DNA from: Paramuribaculum sp.
GTDB taxonomy: Bacteria > Bacteroidota > Bacteroidia > Bacteroidales > Muribaculaceae
Length of the DNA: 15,239 bases
Assembly (NCBI GenBank): GCA_029058705.1
Contig: JAIDXA010000348.1
Span: 1 to 15,239 of the forward strand
Direction: 5' to 3'
The position numbers and the translations under genes are program-made. Below are positions 7,548-13,584 of this stretch, in pieces (position 1 is the first letter of the stretch; each line of letters starts with the position of its first letter). The notes under the pieces are model-generated. The model searched no databases, was not told where the DNA came from, and worked only from the letters and a program-made list of their open reading frames with translations.

Positions 7548-7682
7548 CTATAAAACAACTATTGTACGTCTGTCTGTATTAGGGGGTGTTTCATATGCTG
7601 ACATATGCTGACGCACACACGCCGGAGCGCGCCGAGGTCTGAAACCTGCGTTTGTCGGGAGGGCGATATTTTTATCAGGCAT
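7548..7682 (-). CDS. Possible 44-aa small protein inside the 7.5-7.73 kb transcript
   Basis: ATG at 7682 follows an A-run (GCATAAAAAA, an A-rich leader like other starts in this window) and TAG is at 7550-7548. The predicted peptide begins MPDKNIALPTNAGF and continues with a basic, proline-rich middle (RPRRAPACVRQHM) and ends DRRTIVVL. It has one Cys, no signal peptide and no membrane segment. An internal ATG at residue 27 is a second possible start. The whole ORF lies between a good promoter and a strong terminator, which is the main argument that it is expressed; coding potential itself is weak because 44 open codons in GC-rich sequence can arise by chance, and the codons spanning the 10-bp tandem repeat may simply reflect RNA structure. 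Product unknown. Confidence 0.25.
   Translation of the reverse strand: MPDKNIALPTNAGFRPRRAPACVRQHMSAYETPPNTDRRTIVVL
7592..7612. repeat. Perfect 10-bp tandem duplication
   Basis: The unit CATATGCTGA occurs twice head to tail (7592-7601 and 7602-7611) and the next base continues the pattern. It lies in the middle of the candidate small-RNA unit; one copy contributes the TGA of the TGAAAC strand that can pair with 7640-7645. Confidence 0.9.
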
Positions 7683-7735
7683 TTTTTTATGCTACATCAT
7701 GCACTTCGCAACAATTATCCCTTTAAAACACAATG

Positions 7736-7766
7736 CAAAATTATAAACATTCTTCGACTAATCCAA
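7736..7766 (-). promoter_or_regulatory. Bacteroidetes-type promoter for the 235-nt unit
   Basis: Minus strand TTGG (7766-7763), exactly 19 bp, then a perfect -7 element TAATTTTG (7743-7736). The same TTGG-19-TAnnTTTG layout is found before nfeD. A 17-bp dyad, CTTTTTAA-c-TTAAAAAG (7777-7793), lies just upstream of the -33 element. Confidence 0.65.
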
Positions 7767-7865
7767 TTTATTAATCCTTTTTAACTTAAAAAGAATATGA
7801 TGGCAGCTGGAATGTTTTTGGTGGGGAACGGTGCGCTTGTGCTGCTTTTTAGGGGGGCTATGTGG

Positions 7866-9119
7866 TCAGATGAGGCAGTCGTCGAGAGCGTCGGTGATTG
7901 CTTTGCGGTCCATGTTTTGGCCGATGAATACGATTTTCTGCATGCGGTCGCCATAGGTCTCGTCCCAGTCGCGCATGAGTCCGGGTTCGCGGGCCTTCAG
8001 CTGTTCGAGTTCTTCTTCCGGTGCTGTTGCATACCATTGGCCGCAGGCGGTCAGTTTTTTCTGGATGCCTGCCTGTTCAAAAAGATATGACATGTCGGGG
8101 TCTTCCTCGAAATAGCAGACTCCTTTTGTGCGGATGACGCCTTTCGGCCAGTTGTGTCCGACGAAATAGTCGAATTTGTTGAGCGACATCGGGCGGCGGC
8201 GGTAGTAGACAAATGTCGATATTCCGAATTCGCCTGTCGTTCCGTTTTGGCCGTTGTGATGGTGGTGGTGACAGTGGCAGATTCCGTGTTCGTGGTCGCA
8301 GTGGGTGTGGTCGTGTTCTTTATGGCCGTGGCTGTCGTCGTGGTGATGATGGCGGGTGTGGTGTTCTTTTTCGATCTCGTCAGTCGGTTTTTCGATTTCC
8401 TTGACCCAGGTGGCTGATGTTGCGACCTTCCCGAAGTTGAAGAGCCTGGTGTTTAGGATTGTGTCGAGGTCGATGTCGGCATAGTCGGCTTCGATTATTT
8501 CGGCTTCCGGCTGGATGGCGTGGATTGTCGCGCGGATCTTCTGTGCGTCGCCGGGGTCTACTTCGGAAATTTTGTTTAATATGATGATGTTGCAGAACTC
8601 GATTTGCTGGATTATGAGGTTTTCGAGGTCGTCGGGGTGAGGTCTGTCTGCCGCCAGCGAGTCTCCGCCATTGAATTCGCTTTCGAGGCGCAATGCGTCG
8701 ACGACTGTCGCAATGCAGTCGAGCCGCGGAGTTCCGAACCGGTTTACCTGCGGTCCCATTGCTTTGATCGAGCATATTGTCTGCGCGATTGGTTCGGGCT
8801 CGCAGATTCCGCTTGCCTCGATGACTATGTAGTCGAACCGGTCGCCTTCCATCAGCCCGGTCAGTTGCTCGACAAGGTCCATTTTCAGCGAGCAGCAGAT
8901 GCATCCGTTCTGGAGTGCGACCAGGCTGTCGTCGTTGCTGCCGACAATGCCGTCGCGGGCAATCAGCTTGGCGTCGATGTTTACTTCGCCGATGTCGTTG
9001 ACGATTACCGCGAATCTGATTCCGCGACGATTTGACAGGATTCTGTTGACAAGGGTTGTTTTGCCGCTGCCGAGGTAGCCTGTCAGCAGCAATACGGGCA
9101 TTTCACGTCTGGACTCCAT
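7866..9119 (-). CDS. COG0523 (CobW/ZNG-type) G3E GTPase, probable metallochaperone
   Basis: G3E-family P-loop GTPase of the group that hands zinc, cobalt or other metals to client enzymes. 417 residues from ATG 9119; ATG 9101 (MPVLLLTGYLGSG) is an equally plausible start. Visible motifs: Walker A GYLGSGKTT (14-22), VNDIGEVNID (40-49), the metal-binding CxCC in NGCICC (71-76, Cys73, Cys75, Cys76), and base-recognition segment LNKIS (181-185), where the Asp of the usual NKxD is Ser. Between the GTPase domain and the CobW C-terminal domain, residues 253-288 hold 19 His and 3 Cys, a clear metal-buffering loop. The C-terminal domain includes FYYRRRPMSLNKF-like sequence (about 303-315) and ends at 417. 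There are no cobalamin or nitrile hydratase genes nearby, so a zinc role is the likelier guess. It follows umuC by 106 bp and has its own -7 element. Confidence 0.93.
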   Translation of the reverse strand: MESRREMPVLLLTGYLGSGKTTLVNRILSNRRGIRFAVIVNDIGEVNIDAKLIARDGIVGSNDDSLVALQNGCICCSLKMDLVEQLTGLMEGDRFDYIVIEASGICEPEPIAQTICSIKAMGPQVNRFGTPRLDCIATVVDALRLESEFNGGDSLAADRPHPDDLENLIIQQIEFCNIIILNKISEVDPGDAQKIRATIHAIQPEAEIIEADYADIDLDTILNTRLFNFGKVATSATWVKEIEKPTDEIEKEHHTRHHHHDDSHGHKEHDHTHCDHEHGICHCHHHHHNGQNGTTGEFGISTFVYYRRRPMSLNKFDYFVGHNWPKGVIRTKGVCYFEEDPDMSYLFEQAGIQKKLTACGQWYATAPEEELEQLKAREPGLMRDWDETYGDRMQKIVFIGQNMDRKAITDALDDCLI

Positions 9120-9190
9120 GGGTGTTCTGGTTATATCTATATTGTTTGTAAGTGACTCTTGGAGGTGGGTCGGGGATTCTTCTGATGATG

Positions 9191-9198
9191 CAAAATTA
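9191..9198 (-). promoter_or_regulatory. -7 promoter element for the COG0523 GTPase gene
   Basis: Minus strand TAATTTTG (9198-9191) matches TAnnTTTG perfectly, 71 bp before ATG 9119. The region 19-21 bp upstream has no TTTG; it is an A-run in this direction, so the promoter may be weak or need an activator. Confidence 0.4.
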
Positions 9199-9225
9199 GC
9201 GAAAAAATGTGATTCGGTTTTTTGG

Positions 9226-10518
9226 TCAGCAGTCTTTTTTCGCGGATGGTCCGGTGTGGACGCGTATGATGTCGGACAGACGCATTGTGTAAAGGCGGGA
9301 GTCGTGTTCGCGGCGTATGAATTCGTCGATTCCGTTGCCGGCGGAAGCGAGGTGGATTCGGTTGCGGTTGTTTACGTTTTTGTTGATCGAGTCCATCACC
9401 TCCATCAGACGCCGGTGTTTTTCTTCGCTGGCGGTGTCGGTGAACAGGCTGCGCTGGATTCTGTCGAGGGTTTTTATTCGCCCTACGGTTACTCCGGCTT
9501 TTTTGTAGCCGAAGCCATTTCTGAAGATAGACCGCATGGCTTCGGTTGCGGCGTGTGCGAGGTCGGGGGTGAAGTCGGTTGGTTCCGGGAGATGCAGTGA
9601 GGTTGTGTTGAAGTATTGCGGGTCGCTGTTGTGGAACCGGTTCGTACACAGGAAAACTGTCACTTCTTCTGCTGCGGATTTCTGTTGTCTTAGCTTGCGG
9701 CCGATTATGGATGCGAAGGTGCAGACCGCTTTGCGCAGGTCTTCAAACGAGTGTAGCTCGGATGCGAATGATCGGGACGCTGTTATTGTCTGTCTGGCGG
9801 GTGTTGATTCTTCGACGGGTATTGACGGGATGCCGTTGAGCTCACGCCATGTGTGTCGGCCGGTTGCGTTGAACAGACGTGATATGGTGGGTTCGTCAAG
9901 GCTGGCCAGCCTGAGGGCCGTGGTGATTCCGCGTTCGAGGAGCTTTTTGGAATGGCGTCGGCCGATGCCCCATATGTCGCGGACGTCAGTCAGTTCGAGG
10001 GCTTTCAATCGTTTTTCTTCGTTGTCGATGATGCATGCGCCGCGGTAGCCCCGATGCTTTTTTGCGAAGCGTGCCGCGATTTTCGCGAGTGTTTTTGTCG
10101 GGGCGATGCCAACGGAAACCGGGATTCCGGTTATCTTCATGACATGGTTCGCGATATAGCGTCCGAAACCCTCCAGGTCGCCGGTTGAGTCGTCGATCGT
10201 CATGAACGCTTCGTCGATGGAGTATATTTCTATAGGGTGGGGCGAGATTGACTCGAGTGTGGCCATTACGCGCGAAGAGATGTCGCCATATAGGCGGTGG
10301 TTGCCCGAAAGCACGGCCACGTTGTTGGATTCGCAGAATTTGCGTATCCTGAAATAGGGCATGCCGCGTTTGAGCCCGAGCGCTTTCGCTTCGTTGGAAA
10401 GCGCCACGGCGCATCCGTCGTTGTTGCTTAACACGATGACCGGTTGTCCGAGCAGATCCGGACGGAACACGCGTTCGCATGAGACGAAGAAGTTGTTGCA
10501 GTCGATCAGTGCTATCAT
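9226..10518 (-). CDS. umuC: UmuC-type Y-family DNA polymerase (translesion polymerase V subunit)
   Basis: Error-prone polymerase that copies past DNA damage together with processed UmuD. The frame is open to 10707, but ATG 10518 gives MIALIDCNNFFVSCERVFRP, the standard start, and 430 residues. Catalytic carboxylates are Asp6 and Asp102-Glu103 in EIYSIDEAF, and the aromatic residues at 10-11 are in the steric-gate position. VLSNNDGCAVALSNEAKALG (29-48) is the UmuC-specific finger segment. A helix-hairpin-helix thumb follows at about 177-200 (DVRDIWGIGRRHSKKL), then the little-finger domain (about 240-350). QRSLF at 356-360 resembles the beta-clamp-binding peptide QLxLF, which sits at 357-361 in E. 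coli UmuC. The gene begins 14 bp after the umuD stop, so the two are translated from one mRNA. All expected residues are intact and there is no sign of decay. Confidence 0.96.
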   Translation of the reverse strand: MIALIDCNNFFVSCERVFRPDLLGQPVIVLSNNDGCAVALSNEAKALGLKRGMPYFRIRKFCESNNVAVLSGNHRLYGDISSRVMATLESISPHPIEIYSIDEAFMTIDDSTGDLEGFGRYIANHVMKITGIPVSVGIAPTKTLAKIAARFAKKHRGYRGACIIDNEEKRLKALELTDVRDIWGIGRRHSKKLLERGITTALRLASLDEPTISRLFNATGRHTWRELNGIPSIPVEESTPARQTITASRSFASELHSFEDLRKAVCTFASIIGRKLRQQKSAAEEVTVFLCTNRFHNSDPQYFNTTSLHLPEPTDFTPDLAHAATEAMRSIFRNGFGYKKAGVTVGRIKTLDRIQRSLFTDTASEEKHRRLMEVMDSINKNVNNRNRIHLASAGNGIDEFIRREHDSRLYTMRLSDIIRVHTGPSAKKDC

Positions 10519-10532
10519 TTCCGGGTGGGCGG

Positions 10533-10985
10533 TCAGCGGGGACGCCGGTTGGCTTTTATTGTATATGTGACGATGCCCCAGATGATAAGTTCGCTTCCGT
10601 CTTTTACGGGAATCGGGGAATAGTTGCGGTTGGACGGCATTAGGTAAATTTCGCCATTTTCTGTTATGCGTATTCTTTTGAGTGTGAATTCTCCGTCGAG
10701 ACAGCATACGGCGAGGTCGCCGTTCGTTGCCTCGAGGGCGCGGTCGATGACGATCAGGTCGCCCTCTTCGATTCCTTCTTCGATCATGGAGTCGCCGATC
10801 ACACGTCCGTAGAAAGTGGCGACGGGATGTTGGATAAGGTCGCGGTTGAGGTCGATTGTTTCCGTGATGTAGTCCTGGGCCGGGCTTGGGAAGCCGGCGC
10901 GGATTCCAGAGTCGGCATAGATGAGCTCAAGCCGGGTCGAGGTGTCGGATCTGAAAAGTTGTATGATTCCTGTTGCTGTTTTCAT
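10533..10985 (-). CDS. umuD: UmuD-type SOS mutagenesis protein (LexA-like autoprotease)
   Basis: S24-family serine autoprotease; RecA filaments trigger self-cleavage, giving the UmuD' form that joins UmuC in polymerase V. The frame runs upstream to 11204 but ATG 10985 yields 150 residues, a normal UmuD length (E. coli 139). Key features: cleavage site Ala30-Gly31 in GIRAGFPSP; nucleophile Ser66 in GDSMIEEGI; general base Lys103 in EFTLKRI. The 35-residue distance from cleavage to Ser and 37-residue distance from Ser to Lys equal those of E. coli UmuD. There is no N-terminal DNA-binding domain, so this is not LexA. It precedes umuC by 14 bp. The nearest -7 match ends only 9 bp before the ATG, implying a very short leader. 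SOS control is expected for the family; no LexA box could be identified. Confidence 0.95.
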   Translation of the reverse strand: MKTATGIIQLFRSDTSTRLELIYADSGIRAGFPSPAQDYITETIDLNRDLIQHPVATFYGRVIGDSMIEEGIEEGDLIVIDRALEATNGDLAVCCLDGEFTLKRIRITENGEIYLMPSNRNYSPIPVKDGSELIIWGIVTYTIKANRRPR

Positions 10986-10994
10986 AGGTGGATG

Positions 10995-11002
10995 CAAATT
11001 TA
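10995..11002 (-). promoter_or_regulatory. -7 element of the umuDC promoter
   Basis: Minus strand TAAATTTG (11002-10995) matches TAnnTTTG perfectly; the ATG begins 9 bp later at 10985. A weak TTTA (11028-11025) with 22-bp spacing is the best -33 candidate. Upstream at 11050-11064 is CGGTC-gggcg-GACCG, a possible repressor-binding dyad. Confidence 0.45.
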
Positions 11003-11190
11003 ATGATATTTTTTTTGTCGGGAATAAATGGGCTGTGAAAATTGTGTGTCGGTCGGGCGGACCGGCCGAACGCGGTGCGATATAAAAAAGATGAAATTTT
11101 TTTATGCGGTTCAAGTTGTTGAAAGGCAGTGTGTAAACTGTTGTTTTGGTTGTCGGCGGCGAAAAAAACGCAAAAAAAGTTTCAATAAAA

Positions 11191-11222
11191 TTTGCACAAT
11201 CCAAAAAGTCGCCTTAACTTTG
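11191..11222 (+). promoter_or_regulatory. Consensus promoter for tRNA-Asp
   Basis: TTTG (11191-11194), 20-bp spacer, TAACTTTG (11215-11222): both elements match the Bacteroidetes consensus perfectly. The mature tRNA begins 45 bp after the -7 element. Confidence 0.8.
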
Positions 11223-11267
11223 CACCGCAAAACGGCAAGAGAGCCACTTGAAAATCTCGAAAATTCT

Positions 11268-11341
11268 GGTGCGGTAGTTCAGTTGGTTAGAATACATGCC
11301 TGTCACGCATGGGGTCGCGGGTTCGAGTCCCGTCCGCACCG
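11268..11341 (+). tRNA. tRNA-Asp (anticodon GTC)
   Basis: A 74-nt cloverleaf: acceptor GGTGCGG (11268-11274) pairs with CCGCACC (11334-11340), discriminator G at 11341. The anticodon stem CATGC/GCATG (11295-11299, 11307-11311) closes the loop CTGTCAC with GTC at 11302-11304. The T-loop is GTTCGAGTC within CGGGTTCGAGTCCCG. CCA is not encoded (GCCG follows), so it is added after transcription. Base 11268 starts 45 bp after its own consensus promoter, and a terminator follows 15 bp after the gene, so it is a monocistronic tRNA unit. Confidence 0.98.
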
Positions 11342-11355
11342 CCGAGGAGAGAGGA

Positions 11356-11410
11356 GAATGAGCAATGTTATTTTAGATTTATTTCTAAATAATTTGCTCA
11401 TTCTTTTTTT
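11356..11410 (+). terminator. Intrinsic terminator of tRNA-Asp
   Basis: GAATGAGCAA (11356-11365) pairs perfectly with TTGCTCATTC (11394-11403); an inner helix of TTATTTTAGA with TCTAAATAA (one bulge) extends it. Seven T residues (11404-11410) follow. Confidence 0.92.
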
Positions 11411-11552
11411 GTGCATATGTGTTTGCGTCGCGTCCGGCCACAGGTGGCGTGGCATGTTGTGGCTCCGTGGGGGCGAACGGTGGTTTCCGGGGGCGGGATG
11501 ACGCAGCTGCGGGATGGGGAAGTTTTTCGCAATCATTTACGGGTCGTTGAAA
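11411..11552. other. GC-rich spacer with no recognisable feature
   Basis: This is the gap between the tRNA terminator and the promoter region of the secreted-protein operon. It is G-rich on the plus strand and noticeably different in composition from the A/T-rich flanks. I see no ORF with coding character, repeat or tRNA in it. It may be a remnant of an older gene. Confidence 0.4.
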
Positions 11553-11601
11553 AAACTTTTTGCATAAAAGTTTCATTTGTTTTGTCAAATCGCTATATTT
11601 G
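11553..11601 (+). promoter_or_regulatory. Promoter of the secreted protein-sulfatase operon, with inverted repeat
   Basis: TTTC (11571-11574), 19-bp spacer, and a perfect TATATTTG (11594-11601), 47 bp before ATG 11648. A perfect inverted repeat AAACTTTT-tgcat-AAAAGTTT (11553-11573) overlaps the first three bases of the -33 element, which is where an operator would act. Confidence 0.65.
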
Positions 11602-11647
11602 CGGCGTAGTAATAAAACAATCATTCACACCTTAAACAGATTAAACC

Positions 11648-13555
11648 ATGCATTTGAAAGGAATTGCGGCAGCTATAGTGTGCTGCCTGGCTGCCGGTTC
11701 GCAAGCGGTGGCCTCCCAAGTGCTCGAGCTTACATTTTCGCGGACCGGGACCGGTGCGCAGGATGTGGCTGTTACCGCTTCGGGTATTGATGGAGTGACG
11801 GCGTCCATGACGGCGGTGTCCCATTCAATGAGACCGACTACTGAAAACGTTACCGCGCAGATTCTTTGTCCCAATGTGAACGGCAACACATCGCCGACGA
11901 TAACGATGGAATTCCGGATTCAGGGATTGCCTGCCGGATTTACCGTGGAGGATCTCAATCTTGACATTCATGCGCTCAACGGCACAAGCACCTATCAGCA
12001 GCATGACGATGGCAAGCTGCGTCAGTTCAATGTCAGCACCACCCTTGACGGAACTGCTTTCGGATCGCTTTCCAATATCGATATCGCGGCCAACGTGAAC
12101 CCGTCGGGAAGCGAGCGCCATAAAGTGTGGACTATTGAAGCGGCTTCTCCCGTAGCCACATCATCAACCGTCAATCTCAAGCTCACCGTTACAAAAGGCA
12201 CAACGAATGAAGGTTGTTTCTTTGGCATCTCGTCTATCCGTTTCAACACTCCTGCTCCAGAAGTGCGGCCTTTCACCCCGGCTTCGTCAGTGGGCAATGC
12301 CACCGATTTCTATTATATTCTCAACGCTGACGGTCAGGCTCTCACCTCATCGATGCAATGGGACGAGAAAAAACCGGATGACGGACAGAAATGGTATTTT
12401 GTAGGTGCGTCCAATGCCGCCGGCGGATATCAGATTGTCGCCGGCGCCAACGACGCGATCCAGTTTTCCGGAAAGAAATTCACTGTCGACAATGGCTCTG
12501 AATCCGGTCTTTATACGCTTACTGATGCTGAGGGCACGGCGCTTGAGGTTGCAGGCTGCTCTGAATTCCGTTTCGGCACGTTCCGCCAGCGCAACCAGTT
12601 TGCGCTCTCATCGCAGATTTACTCGCTTCCATGCGGTTCGCTCGGAAGCACCTATGTGGCTTCGGCGATAGTCAAGTCTCTTCAGGGTTATGCGGATCTT
12701 CACTATCCGATGGCCACAGTGTCGGGTCAGGACATTACTTACCCCACGGCATCGCGTCCAACCGAACGCTACACGATGCTGAGCCGCCATCGTGCGACCG
12801 TGGCCGCGGGTGAAATGGAAGTACAGCTGAATCTCAATGCGACTCCTTCGGCAGCCGACAAGGTGTATCTGTGTTTCGACTGGGACCGCGACGGATATTT
12901 TGAGCACGTGCAGGAGATTGCGCCTTCGCAGGCCATGAAAGCCACGGTGCAGGTGCCGGCGACGGCCAAGACCGGACTTTCGAGAATGCGTGTCCGCATC
13001 ACATCCAACGGCCTTGCCGATGCCGATGATGATGTTGTCGGTCAGGTGCTCGATATGTTCCTTGAGGTAGTTGACGCGCAGGCGTCTCTCATAAATCCGC
13101 AAGTGATTCCAAACGCTCCGGAGCGCGGGACGGCAACTTACAATGAAACGACGGGTATTGCCTCGGCAACTGCAAAGGGCACCGCGGCGTTCCTTTACTG
13201 GAGCGAAGGTCTTGCGGTGTATTCGCTTGATGCCCAGTGTGAAATTTCCCCGGCTTACACCGCGCGCAAATATGTGGCGGTGTTCTCGCCCAATCTCGAT
13301 GAGCTCTCTGCCATCGATCGGGTTGCATGGAACACCCCCGACGCGCAGGCCAGCATCTCGGTGTCAGGCCGTACGGTTACGGTCGAAAGCCCGGCCGACG
13401 TCAACCACATAATGGTGTTCGGGCTTAATGGCTCTCTTCTGCTTCATGTACAGTCCGTTCCGCAGGTGTCTGTCGAGTCGCTCGCTTCCGGTCTTTACAT
13501 TATCAAGGCTGTGACATCAGCCGGATCTGTATCGGCAAAAGCCATAATTGAATAA
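11648..13555 (+). CDS. Secreted multidomain protein with ricin-like and GEVED-like segments and a type IX-like C-terminal sorting tail
   Basis: 635 residues with a signal peptide (hydrophobic 5-20, likely cleavage after AVA near 22). Residues about 24-200 form a Ser/Thr-rich beta-sandwich-like domain I cannot name. About 215-330 resembles a ricin-type lectin repeat: FYYILNADGQALTS, DDGQKWYFV and GGYQIV are the kind of motifs seen in RICIN/DUF-type carbohydrate-binding folds. About 400-475 resembles a GEVED domain: FDWDRDGYFEHV, then a SRMRVRITSNGLADADDD acidic strand pair (abbreviated) and a final FLEVVD. The last 60 residues (MVFGLNGSLLL...SLASGLYIIKAV...AKAIIE) look like a type A sorting domain for the type IX system, which exports to the cell surface. 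There are no catalytic motifs; a carbohydrate-binding or adhesive role is inferred. The sulfatase gene starts 29 bp later in the same operon. Confidence 0.8.
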   Translation: MHLKGIAAAIVCCLAAGSQAVASQVLELTFSRTGTGAQDVAVTASGIDGVTASMTAVSHSMRPTTENVTAQILCPNVNGNTSPTITMEFRIQGLPAGFTVEDLNLDIHALNGTSTYQQHDDGKLRQFNVSTTLDGTAFGSLSNIDIAANVNPSGSERHKVWTIEAASPVATSSTVNLKLTVTKGTTNEGCFFGISSIRFNTPAPEVRPFTPASSVGNATDFYYILNADGQALTSSMQWDEKKPDDGQKWYFVGASNAAGGYQIVAGANDAIQFSGKKFTVDNGSESGLYTLTDAEGTALEVAGCSEFRFGTFRQRNQFALSSQIYSLPCGSLGSTYVASAIVKSLQGYADLHYPMATVSGQDITYPTASRPTERYTMLSRHRATVAAGEMEVQLNLNATPSAADKVYLCFDWDRDGYFEHVQEIAPSQAMKATVQVPATAKTGLSRMRVRITSNGLADADDDVVGQVLDMFLEVVDAQASLINPQVIPNAPERGTATYNETTGIASATAKGTAAFLYWSEGLAVYSLDAQCEISPAYTARKYVAVFSPNLDELSAIDRVAWNTPDAQASISVSGRTVTVESPADVNHIMVFGLNGSLLLHVQSVPQVSVESLASGLYIIKAVTSAGSVSAKAIIE

Positions 13556-13584
13556 TCTTCTCTAATCACACAATTCAGAAACAA

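Larger units (their letters stand above)
7493..7730 (-). ncRNA. Candidate independent small RNA or small-peptide transcript (about 235 nt)
   Basis: A complete minus-strand transcription unit is visible: promoter elements at 7766-7736, then about 235 nt, then the perfect stem-loop and T-run at 7526-7493. No recognised protein family lies inside. Internal structure includes GTTTCA (7645-7640) pairing with TGAAAC (7593-7588) around a GC-rich 46-nt segment, a 10-bp tandem repeat (7612-7592), and an imperfect 18-20-nt direct repeat near the two ends (7730-7711 and 7557-7540). The unit also contains a 44-codon ORF at 7682-7548. It does not pair end to end as expected of a 6S RNA rod, so I do not name it, although a divergent 6S-type or regulatory RNA remains possible. 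It could alternatively be a long structured 3' UTR of the upstream GTPase gene. Confidence 0.5.

Noticed and set aside
7797..8090. 97-codon plus-strand ORF starting in the 7.8 kb spacer
   Set aside because: Over two thirds of it is antisense to the GTPase gene and it has no suitable promoter on the plus strand.
8154..8417. Valine-rich plus-strand ORF that looks like a membrane protein
   Set aside because: It is the reverse complement of the His codons (GTG/ATG from CAC/CAT) of the GTPase metal-binding loop.
10519..10707. N-terminal extension of UmuC overlapping umuD
   Set aside because: It would overlap the umuD coding region in another frame; ATG 10518 starts exactly at the conserved catalytic segment.
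10986..11204. N-terminal extension of UmuD
   Set aside because: The extended frame crosses the umuD -7 element and adds 73 residues absent from the family; ATG 10985 gives the normal length.
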